Assembly: GCA_958295665.1 (NCBI GenBank)
Contig: OY282558.1
Location: 137,868,577-137,932,576, forward strand
Origin: Tipula vernalis
Lineage: Eukaryota; Arthropoda; Insecta; Diptera; Tipulidae
DNA: 64,000 nucleotides
Direction: 5' to 3'
Under the pieces are notes generated by a model. It worked only from the letters and a program-made list of their open reading frames with translations. It was not told the origin of the DNA and did no database searches. Position 1 is the stretch's first letter. Every line of letters starts with the position of its first letter. The translations under genes were made by a program, and so were the position numbers. Of this stretch, positions 34,174 through 43,999 are shown piece by piece.

Positions 34174-34896
34174 ATAAAGGAAGATGTTTTTTTTTGGGAT
34201 TAATTAAGAGTATTTGTTTTCAATGAGCTTAAAGCTTGATAATTTATTTATACTTTCTCGGTAGTTTTGTGACTTTCTATAAATTCATTCATAAATATTA
34301 AAGAAAAATCAAGAACTTTTAGTTTCAAGAGGTTGTCAAACCAAACCATTTAACTCCAAAATTTGATATTATAAAGGAAGAATTTGTGTTCAATGAGCTA
34401 AAGCTTGATAATTAATTTATTCCTTTTGGGTGTGAACTTAATATTTGGAGCCTCTTCATAATTTCAGATTTTTGTTAAAATGTTTTATGAGCCAAAATTA
34501 TATTTTGCAAAAAATGTCAAGAACTATTAGTTTTTAGAGCTTTGAATTAGAAAAGCTCTCTAAACCAAACCTTTTTAGTTAGAAATTCGATTTTACAAAT
34601 GGTGACGGAATTTTAGGGATAATTTAGTATATTTTGTTCTCAATGTAAATTATCAAGCGCCTTTATTCAAATCAAAGAAGCTTTTTGAATCAAAGCATTT
34701 TACTCCGAAATTTGGTATTAAAAAGGGCGACGGAATTTTGGGATAAATTTAGAATATTTATTAACAATAAGCTTAAGGCTTGATAATTAATTTATACTAT
34801 GTATTTGGGTTTAAACTTAACATTTCTGAGGCTTTTAATACTATCGGTTTTTTGCAATGTTTTATGTTAGCTTTCACTGATCAAAATTTTTTAAAT

Positions 34897-34947
34897 AATT
34901 TATCCCAAAATTCCGTTACCCTTTGTAACGGAATTTTGGGATAAATT
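34897..34947. repeat. Perfect 23-bp-arm hairpin in the satellite
   Basis: AATTTATCCCAAAATTCCGT plus TAC (34897-34919) is followed by CCTTT and the exact reverse complement (34925-34947). Diverged versions occur in the neighbouring units near 32907-32950 and 36205-36255, with one to a few mismatches, so the hairpin is a fixed part of the unit. Confidence 0.9.
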
Positions 34948-37341
34948 TAGAATATTTGTTTCCAATGAGCTTTAAGCTTTGAACTTAACATTTTTCAGCG
35001 TTTTTCATAATTTGAGGTTTTTGTTAAATTGTTTTATGAACATAAATTATGTATTTGTAAAATATGTCGAACTCTTAGTTTTAGGATCTTTCACGTTAAT
35101 AAGATTTTTAACCCAAATCATTTACTTCTTATTCTGAAATTTGATAGTTTAAAGGAAGGTGGGGTTTTGTAATACATTTAAAATTTTTACTTCCAATAAG
35201 CTTTAAGCTTGACAATTAATTCATACTTTTTGGGTTTAAACTTAATATTTTTGAGCTTTTTAATAATTTCAGGGTTTTAATCAAATGTTTGAAAAGCATA
35301 AATTATGTATTAGAAAAAATTGTCAAGAGGTTTAGTTTTAAGAGCTTTCAATTATCGAAGCATTTTAAACAAACCATTTTACTTTGAAATTTGATATTGC
35401 AAGGGATATCGCAATTTCGGAGAGCTTTTAAAACCAAAACATTTGACTTTCAAATTTGATGTTATAAAGGAAGATGTTTTTTTTGGATTAATTAAGAGTA
35501 TTTGTTTTCAATGAGCTTAAAGCTTGATAATTTATTTAAACTTTCTTGGTAGTTTTTGTGCCTTTCGAACTTTTAGTTTCAAAAGGTGGTCAAACCAAAC
35601 CATTTAACTCCAAAATTTGATATTATAAACGAAGAATTTGTGTTCAATGAGCTTTAAGCTTGATAATTAATTTATACCTTTTGGGTGTGAACTTAATATT
35701 TGTGAGCCTCTTCATAATTTCAGTTTTTTGTTAAAATGTTTTATGAGCAAAAATAATGTTTTGCAAAAAATGTCAAGAAGAATTAGTTATCAGAGCTTTC
35801 AATTAGAAAAGCTCTCTAAACCAAACCATTTTACTCAGAAATGCGATTTTAAAAATGGTGACTGAATTTTAGGGATAAATTAGTATTTTTTGTTCTTAAT
35901 ATAAATTATCAACGGCTTTTAGTGAAACCAAACCATTTTTCTAGGAAACTTGGTATTATAATATAAGCTTTTGTTTACCATAGGTTTTTGGATCAAATCA
36001 TTTTCCTCCGAAATTTGGTATTAAAAAGGGCGACGGAATTTTGGGATAAATTTAGAATATTTGTTAACAATAAGCATTATGCTTGATAATTAATTTATAC
36101 TATGTATTTGGGTTTAAACTTAACATTTCTGAGCCTTCTTATCAATTTCTGTTTTTTTACAATGTTTTATGGTAGCGCTTTAACTGATCGAAACTTTTTA
36201 AATAATTTATCCCAAAATTCCGTTACTCTTTGTAACAGAATTTTGGGATAGATTTAGAATGTTTATTTCCAATGAGCTTTAAGCTTTGAACTTAACATTT
36301 TTGAGCCTCTTCATAATTTGAGGTTTTTGTTAAAATATTTTAGGAACATAAATTATGAATTTACAAAAAGTGTCGAACTCTTAGTTTTAGGAGTTTTCGC
36401 GTAAATAAGCTTTTTAACCCAAATCATTTACTTTGTATTCTGAAATTTGATAGTTTAAAGGAAGGTGGGGTTTTGTAATACATTTAGAATTTTTGCTTTC
36501 AATAAGCTTTAAGCTTGACTTTTTAATAATTTCAGGTTTTTAATCAAATGTTTGAAAAGCATAAATTATGTATTATAAAAAATTGCCAAGAGGTTTAGTT
36601 TTAAGAGCTTTCAATTATCGAAGCATTTTAAACAAACCATTTTACTTTGAAATTTGATATTGCAAGGAATATCGGAATTTTGGAGAGCTTTTAAAACCAA
36701 AACACTTGACTTTCAAATGTGATGTTATAAAGGAAGATGTTTTTTTTGGGATTAATTAAGAGTATTTGTTTTCAATGAGCTTAAAGCTTGATAATTTATT
36801 TATACTTTATCGGTAGTTTTTGTGCCTTTCGAACTTTTAGTTTCAAGAGGTGGTCAAACCAAACCATTTAACTCTAAAATTTGATATTATAAAGGAAGAA
36901 TTTGTGTTCAATGAGCTTTAAGTTTGCTAATTAATTTATACCTTTTGGGTGTGAACTTAATATTTCTGAGCCTCTTCATAATTTTAGATTTTTGTTAAAA
37001 TGATTTATGAGCCAAAATTATGTTTTGCAAAAAATGTCAAGAACTATTAGTTTTCAGAGCTTTCAATTAGAAAAGCTCTCTAAACCAAACCATTTTACTC
37101 AGAAATTCGATTTTACAAATGGTGACGGAATTTTATGGATATATTAATATATTTTGTTCTCAATGTAAATTATCAAGAGCTTTTAGTCAAACCAAACCAT
37201 TTTACTAGGAAAGTTGGTATAAGCTTTCGTTTCTCAAAGCTTTTTGAATCAAATCATTTTACTCCGAAATTTGGTATTAAAATTAACATTTTCGAGCCTC
37301 TTCATAATTTGAGGTTTTTGCTGTAATGTTTTATGAACATA

Positions 37342-37852
37342 CTCCTTGATCAACAAGTTCCCGGAATAACCACCGTGTTACGCTCCGGTGAATTCGGTGG
37401 CTGTTGGATGGTATTTGTTGCATTTTTCGTCAAAAAATTACGAATAATGATGGCACTGTGCGACGGTGCGTTATCATGGTGCAAAATTCACGAGTTTTCT
37501 GCCCACAATTCTGGTATCTTTCGGCGAATTGCTTCACGCAAACGTCTCATAACGCCCAAATAATACTCTTTGTTTACGGTCTGGCCTACTGGCAAAAATT
37601 CATGATGTACTACACTGTTGTAATCCATGAAAACCGTGAGCATTGCCTTCTTTTTTGACTGAAAACGACGTGTTTTTTTTTGGTGAACGCCATTCACTTG
37701 CCTGATGTCTGGATTGCGTGTCGTACTCATAAACCACGTCTCGTCTCCAGTAATGATCCTTTTGATGAATGTGGGATCGGATTCAGCCTCGCAAATGTCT
37801 AAAATTGTAAATAATCGCCAACACACACAGAGATAGATGTTGATCAAGGTAG
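37342..37852 (-). mobile_element. Internally deleted mariner element
   Basis: The insertion of 511 bp sits in a satellite unit. Its ends match as inverted repeats: CTCCTTGATCAACA on the left and TGTTGATCAAGGTAG on the right, with TA at 37340-37341 and 37853-37854 as the expected target duplication. Full mariners are about 1.3 kb, so more than half is missing. The remnant keeps both ends and a central part of the transposase on the minus strand, so it could be mobilised only by a transposase supplied elsewhere. Confidence 0.9.
37350..37800 (-). pseudogene. Mariner transposase fragment
   Basis: Read on the minus strand, the frame contains ITGDETWFMSTTRNPD (with the first catalytic Asp in GDETW), then LTVFMDYNSVVHHEFLPVGQ and TVNKEYYLGVMRRLREAIRR. 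Past a stop codon in place of the next residue (near 37488), ILHHDNAPSHSA carries the second catalytic Asp. It ends in TIQQPPNSPE. The N-terminal helix-turn-helix half and the C-terminal end with the third acidic residue are deleted. Family assignment is certain; the fragment is inactive. Confidence 0.92.
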
Positions 37853-38560
37853 TATATTATATATTTGCAAAAAATGTAGAACTAATTAGTTTTAGGAGCT
37901 TTCTCGTAAATAAGTTTTTTAACCCAAATAATTTACTTTTTATTCGGAAATTTGTTAGTTTAAAGGAAGGTGTGATTTAGGAATAAATTTAAAAAAGTTT
38001 GTTTTCAATAAGCTTTAAGCTTGACAATTAACTCACTTTTTGGGTTTGAACTTAACATTTTTCAGCTTTTTAATAATTCCAGGTTTTTAATTAAATGTTT
38101 TATAAGCATAAATTATGTATTTGAAATAATGGTCAAGAGCTTTAGTTTTAAGAGCTTTCACTTATCGAAGCTTTTTAAACAAACGATTTCACTTCGAAAT
38201 TTGATATTGCATGGGATGAAGGAATTTTAGGGAGGATTTAGAATATTTTTGCTCAATGTAAATTATTATGAGCTCCTAGTTTTGAGAGCTTTTCAAACCA
38301 AACCATTACAATCACTATCAAACTTTGATATTATAAAGGAAGGTGGTATTTTGGGATTAATTAAGAGTATTTGTTTTCAATGAGCTTTAAGCTTGATAAT
38401 TTATTTACACTTTCTCGGTAATTGTGTATTTTCAAGAAATGTCAAGAACATTTAGTTTTAAGAGCTTTCACTTATTGAAACTTTTTAACTCAAATCATTT
38501 TACTTAGGAATTTGATATTACAAAGGCTATCTTTTGGAAAATATTCAGAATATTTGTTCT

Positions 38561-40125
38561 AAATGTAAATATCCTTCATCTAAAATGGGTATCCATTTTC
38601 GAGCGTTGCTTGTGTAAGAAAACCAATTGATTTACTCAGATTTAATTTTGTCGATATATTCGAGCGATCGTTCAAAAGAATGGCCTCAAATAAAACGAAA
38701 CATCTTGCAACTCTAAGCTATGACAAGTTCTAGATATGTCTTAAATCTTTTAGATCTTAAATTATTGCAACATTATTAGAAAAAACCATTGTACCTGACA
38801 CATGTTTCTTTGAAACTAAAGATGCATGTTTTCAATAAAATTGGTAAAGATTAAAAAAACAAAAAAATTCAATAATACCGAAAAATCTAAAGACTGTAAA
38901 AATCAGAACACCCACGAAAATTTTGAACCATAAAATACACCCTACTACAATCTCAAACATACTCGATGAACCTGGCTGTTTCGTATCACCGAATCAACAA
39001 TTAAGTCTCAAATATCGCGAGAAATTTTAAAAAGTGATCAAAAGATGAAACCTGAGACAAGCGAATATGAAATCGGGAAGCGAGAATTTCCAAAATCAAG
39101 AGAACCCCACAAAACACAACCCGAAAAAAAAACACCATAACTATAGAGCAACTATAAGTAGAACGAACGCTAATTGATTATAGAGACTAAGTGGTTTGGC
39201 TCAAGTGAGGAAAACAAGAATTTATTTTCAGTCACGCGGTTATGTATTTTTCTAGTTTCTTCTTGATTTTTATGAATATCACAAGGATACATCGCAAACT
39301 GTTAACACCAGCAGATTACTACAAGCTCCCAAAAGCTCAAATTGATTTGTAAAAGGTTGAATTTTAATAAATCCAAAAAGGGTAAGCTTCAACCAAGCAA
39401 ACACAAAAATCGTTGTAGTTTGATGCCGAAAGCTTTTATTTCAAACGAGCTAACCCAATTTTCTTCAGAACCGAGAGCAAATGGTTGAGCCCGTCTTAAG
39501 AAAATATTTAATAGCAACAGAAACAATTTCTTCTTTTTCTAATAATTAGACCATCACATTTTTTAAAAATTTCCAGGAAATGTACCGTGGGGCCCGTCGC
39601 GGCTGCAGGTACCTAGTTAAGCCACTGGTAATCAGTAGACTGGTGCCCAATAAAAGTTCATTAATTTATTGAAAAGTTTCAAACAAGCTGGAGCTTTAAA
39701 TTTTTTTTTTGCTATTGTTTCAACGAAAAAATCACATTGCCCAGAGTCAATGACATGGAAGCGTCTTAAAGAGTAAACTTCGCAAAGGAGTGAAATAGCA
39801 GTATTAAAACGGTTTTTATATGCTTACTTGTAATGTATTGGGGATACTAAACAAATTGCAAAATTTCCTATGAACCATGACTTATTCTAAAATTCGAGAA
39901 AACTCTTAAAAACTCTGGGAAAATTTTAATTTCAAAATAATTTGTGCCACCAATCTGCAAAATATCACATCCTACAGAAGTGTTTTGACCAAGATTAGAA
40001 GTATCGCCGAATATTTTTGATAGTTTCCTAAAGATTTATCCTATAAAATAATTGTCACATTTTTACCAAAATTTCAAAAAAATATCAATCGCCACGATAT
40101 GCTTTATAAAAAATAATACACAAAT
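38561..40125. other. Non-coding stretch right of the satellite
   Basis: No gene is recognised and open frames are short. A GC-richer phrase (GTGGGGCCCGTCGCGGCTGC) stands out at 39588-39607 within otherwise AT-rich DNA, but I can assign it to nothing. Confidence 0.45.
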
Positions 40126-40482
40126 GAGATCCGCTCGAAACGCGATATTTCAAAACGCGATATGACGAAAGGAGATGTACAAAACGCGATATGTCAAAAC
40201 GCAATATGGTACAAAACGCGATATTTTAAAATTATTAAATTTCCTTCATTTCACATACAAAATTTTCCTTCACCTTTTTGATGAAATTGAACATGTACGA
40301 TGGAACTAGGATATGCGTTTTGAAATATCACTTTTTGAATTATCGGGTTTTGTACTATATCGCGTTTTGTACCGCATCGCGCTTTGAAATATCGCGTTTT
40401 GTACCATATCGCATTTTGTACCTATCCCGTTTTGAAATATCGCGTTTTAAAATATCGCGTTTCAAATGGGACCCTACCCAAA
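40126..40482. mobile_element. Fold-back MITE built of CGCGATAT words
   Basis: The left arm (about 40126-40225) carries CGAAACGCGATATTTC and AAAACGCGATAT repeats. The right arm (about 40310-40475) carries the complements (ATATCGCGTTTTGTACC repeated, ending GAAATATCGCG and CGCGTTTCAAATGGG). The outer ends pair as GAGATCCGCTCGAAACGCGA against the complement of CGCGTTTCAAATGGGACC. The spacer is A/T-rich with no transposase. The two overlapping open frames in the right arm are simply the repeated word (VLKYRV..) and are not genes. Confidence 0.8.
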
Positions 40483-40975
40483 TATACTAAAAAAAGTGAC
40501 AACAAATCAATTCCTAATTCCCCAGGGAAACGAGTGGTTCGTTTAAAAAAGGGAATCAATAAGTCTCAGTGCTCTTGGACGTAACCGACCACAAGGAGCC
40601 TATAAATAACCGAGGCAATAATTCTGGGAAATCAATATTCCATTAAGACATCAAATAAGAAAGTAGCAAAACACAAATTTCTACGTAATTCTCTGGGGAT
40701 TAAACATTCTATAAAGTACATCTGCTTTTGTAAGGAAGCAGGAGAAATCGATTATTGAATGGGATTTGGCAAAGCCCATAAATTAGGAATTTGTTTCGGA
40801 CAGTTTCTATTCTCGAAATCTGGGATATGTTGCGAAACTCTATATCATCTGTATACACATAGTACGGCTCAAATACAATAATATGCAAAAAATCGACAGG
40901 CGAATTTTATAGAATGATATTTTGCACTTAATAAAATTTAATGACAAGTAATTCTCAACACTGCCGAATTGAAAA
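40483..40975. other. Gap before the BEL fossil
   Basis: No gene is recognised in this AT-rich stretch. Some of it may still be highly decayed downstream part (RNase H side) of the minus-strand BEL fossil, but I cannot read it. Confidence 0.4.
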
Positions 40976-42310
40976 CCCAGTTGTCAGCCGATGAGGAAAT
41001 TTTGCGAAAAATCTTGGGATTATTTTCTTGCAAAATGGAGGATAATATTGGGAAGCTGAAATTATTTTTGAAACTTTAGAGCGAGAATTTATTTAAAGTT
41101 TTAAAATCAAGTTTCAGTTTTCCGCTGGACGAAGCCATGCATATTTTCAAAACTGCTTCGAATTTGGAGCCAACTTGTTTTGATATCAATGGGCAATTTA
41201 TCATCCCAGTTTATTAATTTGAGTCATAATTTTTGAAAAATGCTTTCGATTTTGATGACTAACTGTGATAACCAACCAAGCGGATCATAAATCTTGCTTG
41301 CTTCCGACGATAGTGCCCGTTTTCTATGTATAAGCAATTTTTGCAGCAAATGCGAGTGGAATGTGAATTGATTCAATTTCTAGTACATTTCGAAAATCTA
41401 TACTTCATGTGATTTAAAGCTTGATACTCCCTCATAAATGTGTATGTGTCAATGTGTGACGTTTTAAACTGAGGATTTCTCTCGAACCGACATTCAATTG
41501 CCTTCAAACGACTAAATGCTACATTATAATTTGACGTTAGATGATTTGCAGGTGACTTGAAGGGTAGTTGTCTGTTAAACGTACTGTCTGTTCGAACAAA
41601 TCTTCACATTCTTGTTCCTGAATTGTGAATTTATTAGATGAAGAAATATTTTCCACTTCCCAAAACATTTGTAATGTTCGATCAACATATAAAATTGTGC
41701 TACTATACGATAAAGCTTCACTTTTACTACCAATATTACCTTTGTACGCGACAATCTCAAGCAAGTTTCGTATTAAATGCGCACGAATTCATAAATTCGA
41801 TTTTTCCATTATTTTTCAAAATATCAAAAAACTCGTTTACTCCAAGCAAAATATCCACTGACCTTGATACGTTGAAAATTGGATCTGCTAGCGGTTCGAA
41901 ACGACATACTATATGCCATCATTTGATGCCGAATTCAGTAAAGCTTGACATTACACTAGATCACCATTGTTCAATTTTACGTTAATAATTACGGTATAGA
42001 TAATATGGCTCTGATTTTAATTGCTTGTCATGAAGCAGTTACCATCTGTTGTGGTTTCGCGTTGATGCTATCGACGTCTATAACACAATCTGCACTTGTA
42101 TGTACCATGGTCTGTGCACAAACAATTAAAACAGATTTTGAATTGTGTTTCGGTTTTTATTATGTCGATTGGCATCATATCAATAAACGTTTTGCAATCA
42201 TATAAGTTGTTAGGTGATTCTTGTTCACATAATTGACACGTTGCTGTTGTTGCCAGTGTACGTAAAAGTTGTGGTTTTGATAGTACAAGAAAAAACCTTT
42301 GCACATTTGT
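40976..42310 (-). pseudogene. BEL/Pao fossil: gag knuckles, protease linker, RT start
   Basis: Read leftwards from 42304: the gag end has CQLCEQESPNNLYDCKTFID and FKICFNCLCTDHGTYKC, a BEL-type Cys/His array. Decayed protease/linker follows (41990-41770), then MFWEVENISSSNKF and QEQECEDLFEQTVRLTDN, the BEL segment just before RT (41760-41540). Next is SHIDTYTFMREYQALNHMKY near 41420. After a large deletion that removes most of RT including the YVDD box, SSEASKIYDPLGWLSQ appears at about 41260-41305, which belongs after RT, and then WDDKLPIDIKTSW. Many stops show that it is old. Its protein text differs from the plus-strand BEL at 13.8-18.1 kb, so it is another family. Confidence 0.8.
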
Positions 42311-43502
42311 TTTCTATTGAAAAGTTTAATTTTTTTAACGCATGCACATTAAAACATAACGCAACATTTTTTTTAAAATTGTAAACTATCTATCAATACA
42401 ACTTAGAACAAACAAAACTATGGATCAAGACCCAGAAGAAGATCGTCAGATTTAAAATTCGAGCTGCTTAATTTTGTTTCATAAAATGTATTCCATGTTT
42501 TAGATTTTACATGTTTTAGTTTTTATCAGATCAAAACTCTTCTTTGGGCCATAATTATTCAGGTACACAATGGTTCGAGTATTAAACCTTGAATCAAAAA
42601 GAGGAAGAAATGTTTTACTGGCTTTACTAGCCTCTATCACCAATTAATTTATGATTTTATTTGTGTCTCAACTATCTATTGCACCTTCATATTGTGAAGC
42701 TTTTTTACACGATTTTGAAAATGATTGAACAGTGAAGTTGTCTCGAATTTCTCTTTAGTCCCTCGTCAATTATACAAATTAAAAATTTCATTTACTCATA
42801 CTTCTAAAATTGCTAAACCAGAAAGATCTGGCGGCACTCCAGGTTCTCCGTACTAAAATCCAGAAGTCGTATCGAATATTTTGTAATTTAGAGAGGAATC
42901 AGAGAGATCGATTTAATCCACCATATTGATGTAAATAAAAACCAAATCTGGAGATTTTGATTTTTTATGCATAATCAACGAAATGCCTAGTAGCGAGACT
43001 AAATTATACCATTTTGTTTGTAATACGAATTACAGAATATTGATACATAATATCAAGAAATTTAATTTTAATTTTAAATTATTTAAATATTCTGAATATA
43101 AAATTTGATTTATTTGATTTCACTTTAATCACACAATTCAAAAATCTGAAATGTGATTTTAATTTTTCGGCTAGGGCTGCGTTTAAAAAGCGAATAAAAA
43201 TTTTATACATCACAAAAATTTTAACTGTCACGGACCTATTGAAAATTTGTATTGAGAATTTGGTTTACAAACAGTTAAAAAGTGAGGAAATATAGCGTAA
43301 GAAATTTTAATAAATTTAAATTCTTGAAAAACTCGAATTTTATAATTTTGTATAGAAAATTTCAATTTGAATTTTCATGTTTGAATTTTAAACAAAATTT
43401 TCTCGCTGAAATTTTCGTTGATAATTCTTAAAATGTCAATTCTAATTAAAAAAAATTGTAAATATTAATTGTTTATGATGTTCCAATTACTTAATTTTGT
43501 TT
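42311..43502. other. AT-rich non-coding stretch
   Basis: No gene or mobile-element signature is recognised. Confidence 0.45.
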
Positions 43503-43998
43503 AATTGATTTTTTCGACTTTTTTATAGACAAATATATTAATTGTTCATGACAATCCCAATATTTTCGATTTAATTTAACAATTTAAATTTTAAATAAAT
43601 GTTCGTGTGGGCATAACACACACAAGTGAGGTTTCTCCATGAGTTTTTGATTTAGTGAATATAATTCACTATGTCAATACGTTCTGGCCAGATACTTAAT
43701 GTAAATAGCGATAGTTGCCTTTTGGTAGTTTGGTCGTAGTTATATGATGAGTAGACCAACTTTTCAGTATGAAACCAAACTACCAACATCAACAACTCAT
43801 AGAGGGTTCTCATTTTTAAAGAGTAATACATTTGTATAACTTTTGGCCCTTGGGCTAAAATTACGGGGAGGGTAGAATGATATTTCTACTTTTTTCAGTA
43901 GATATGTTATGAGGGATTGGCCTGTGTATTTTCCTGATTTACAAAATCGAAAATATTGGGATTGTCATGAACAATTAATATATTTGAAAAAATCAATT
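43503..43998. mobile_element. MITE with perfect 43-bp inverted repeats
   Basis: The left arm at 43530-43572 (within it TTCATGACAATCCCAATATT) is the exact reverse complement of 43944-43986. The pairing continues outwards with AATTGATTTTTTC (43503-43515) and its partner (43986-43998), except for about 15 extra bases on the left. An inner pair, TGGTAGTTTGGT (43722-43733) and ACCAAACTACCA (43773-43784), lies in the middle. The total is about 496 bp with no transposase. Confidence 0.85.
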
Positions 43999-43999
43999 G

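Larger units (their letters stand above)
32150..38560 (+). repeat. Tandem satellite with units of about 1.27 kb
   Basis: The anchor TATAAAGGAAGATG recurs at about 32300, 33422/34176 (split by a LINE), 35466, 36729 and 38335. Clean neighbours are 1290 and 1263 bases apart. Each unit holds the same order of phrases: CAATGAGCTTAAAGCTTGATAATT, AACCAAACCATTTAACTC, TTTTAGAGCTTTCAATTAGAAAAG-like text, GACGGAATTTTGGGATAAA, a hairpin, and TTTAAAGGAAGGTGGGGTTTTG. Within a unit, sub-blocks of roughly 200 bases are themselves related (each has an AAACCATTTTACTC, an AATTTGATATTA and a GAATATTTGTT phrase). The unit was therefore built by earlier duplication. There is no coding capacity. Confidence 0.85.

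Noticed and set aside
40278..40584. Two overlapping frames with repeated FEISRF and KYRVL text
   Set aside because: The text is the fold-back word ATATCGCGTTTTG read in two frames; not a protein repeat under selection.
42005..42205. Plus-strand frame over the BEL fossil
   Set aside because: It is the complement of the gag zinc-knuckle and protease region that reads sensibly on the minus strand.
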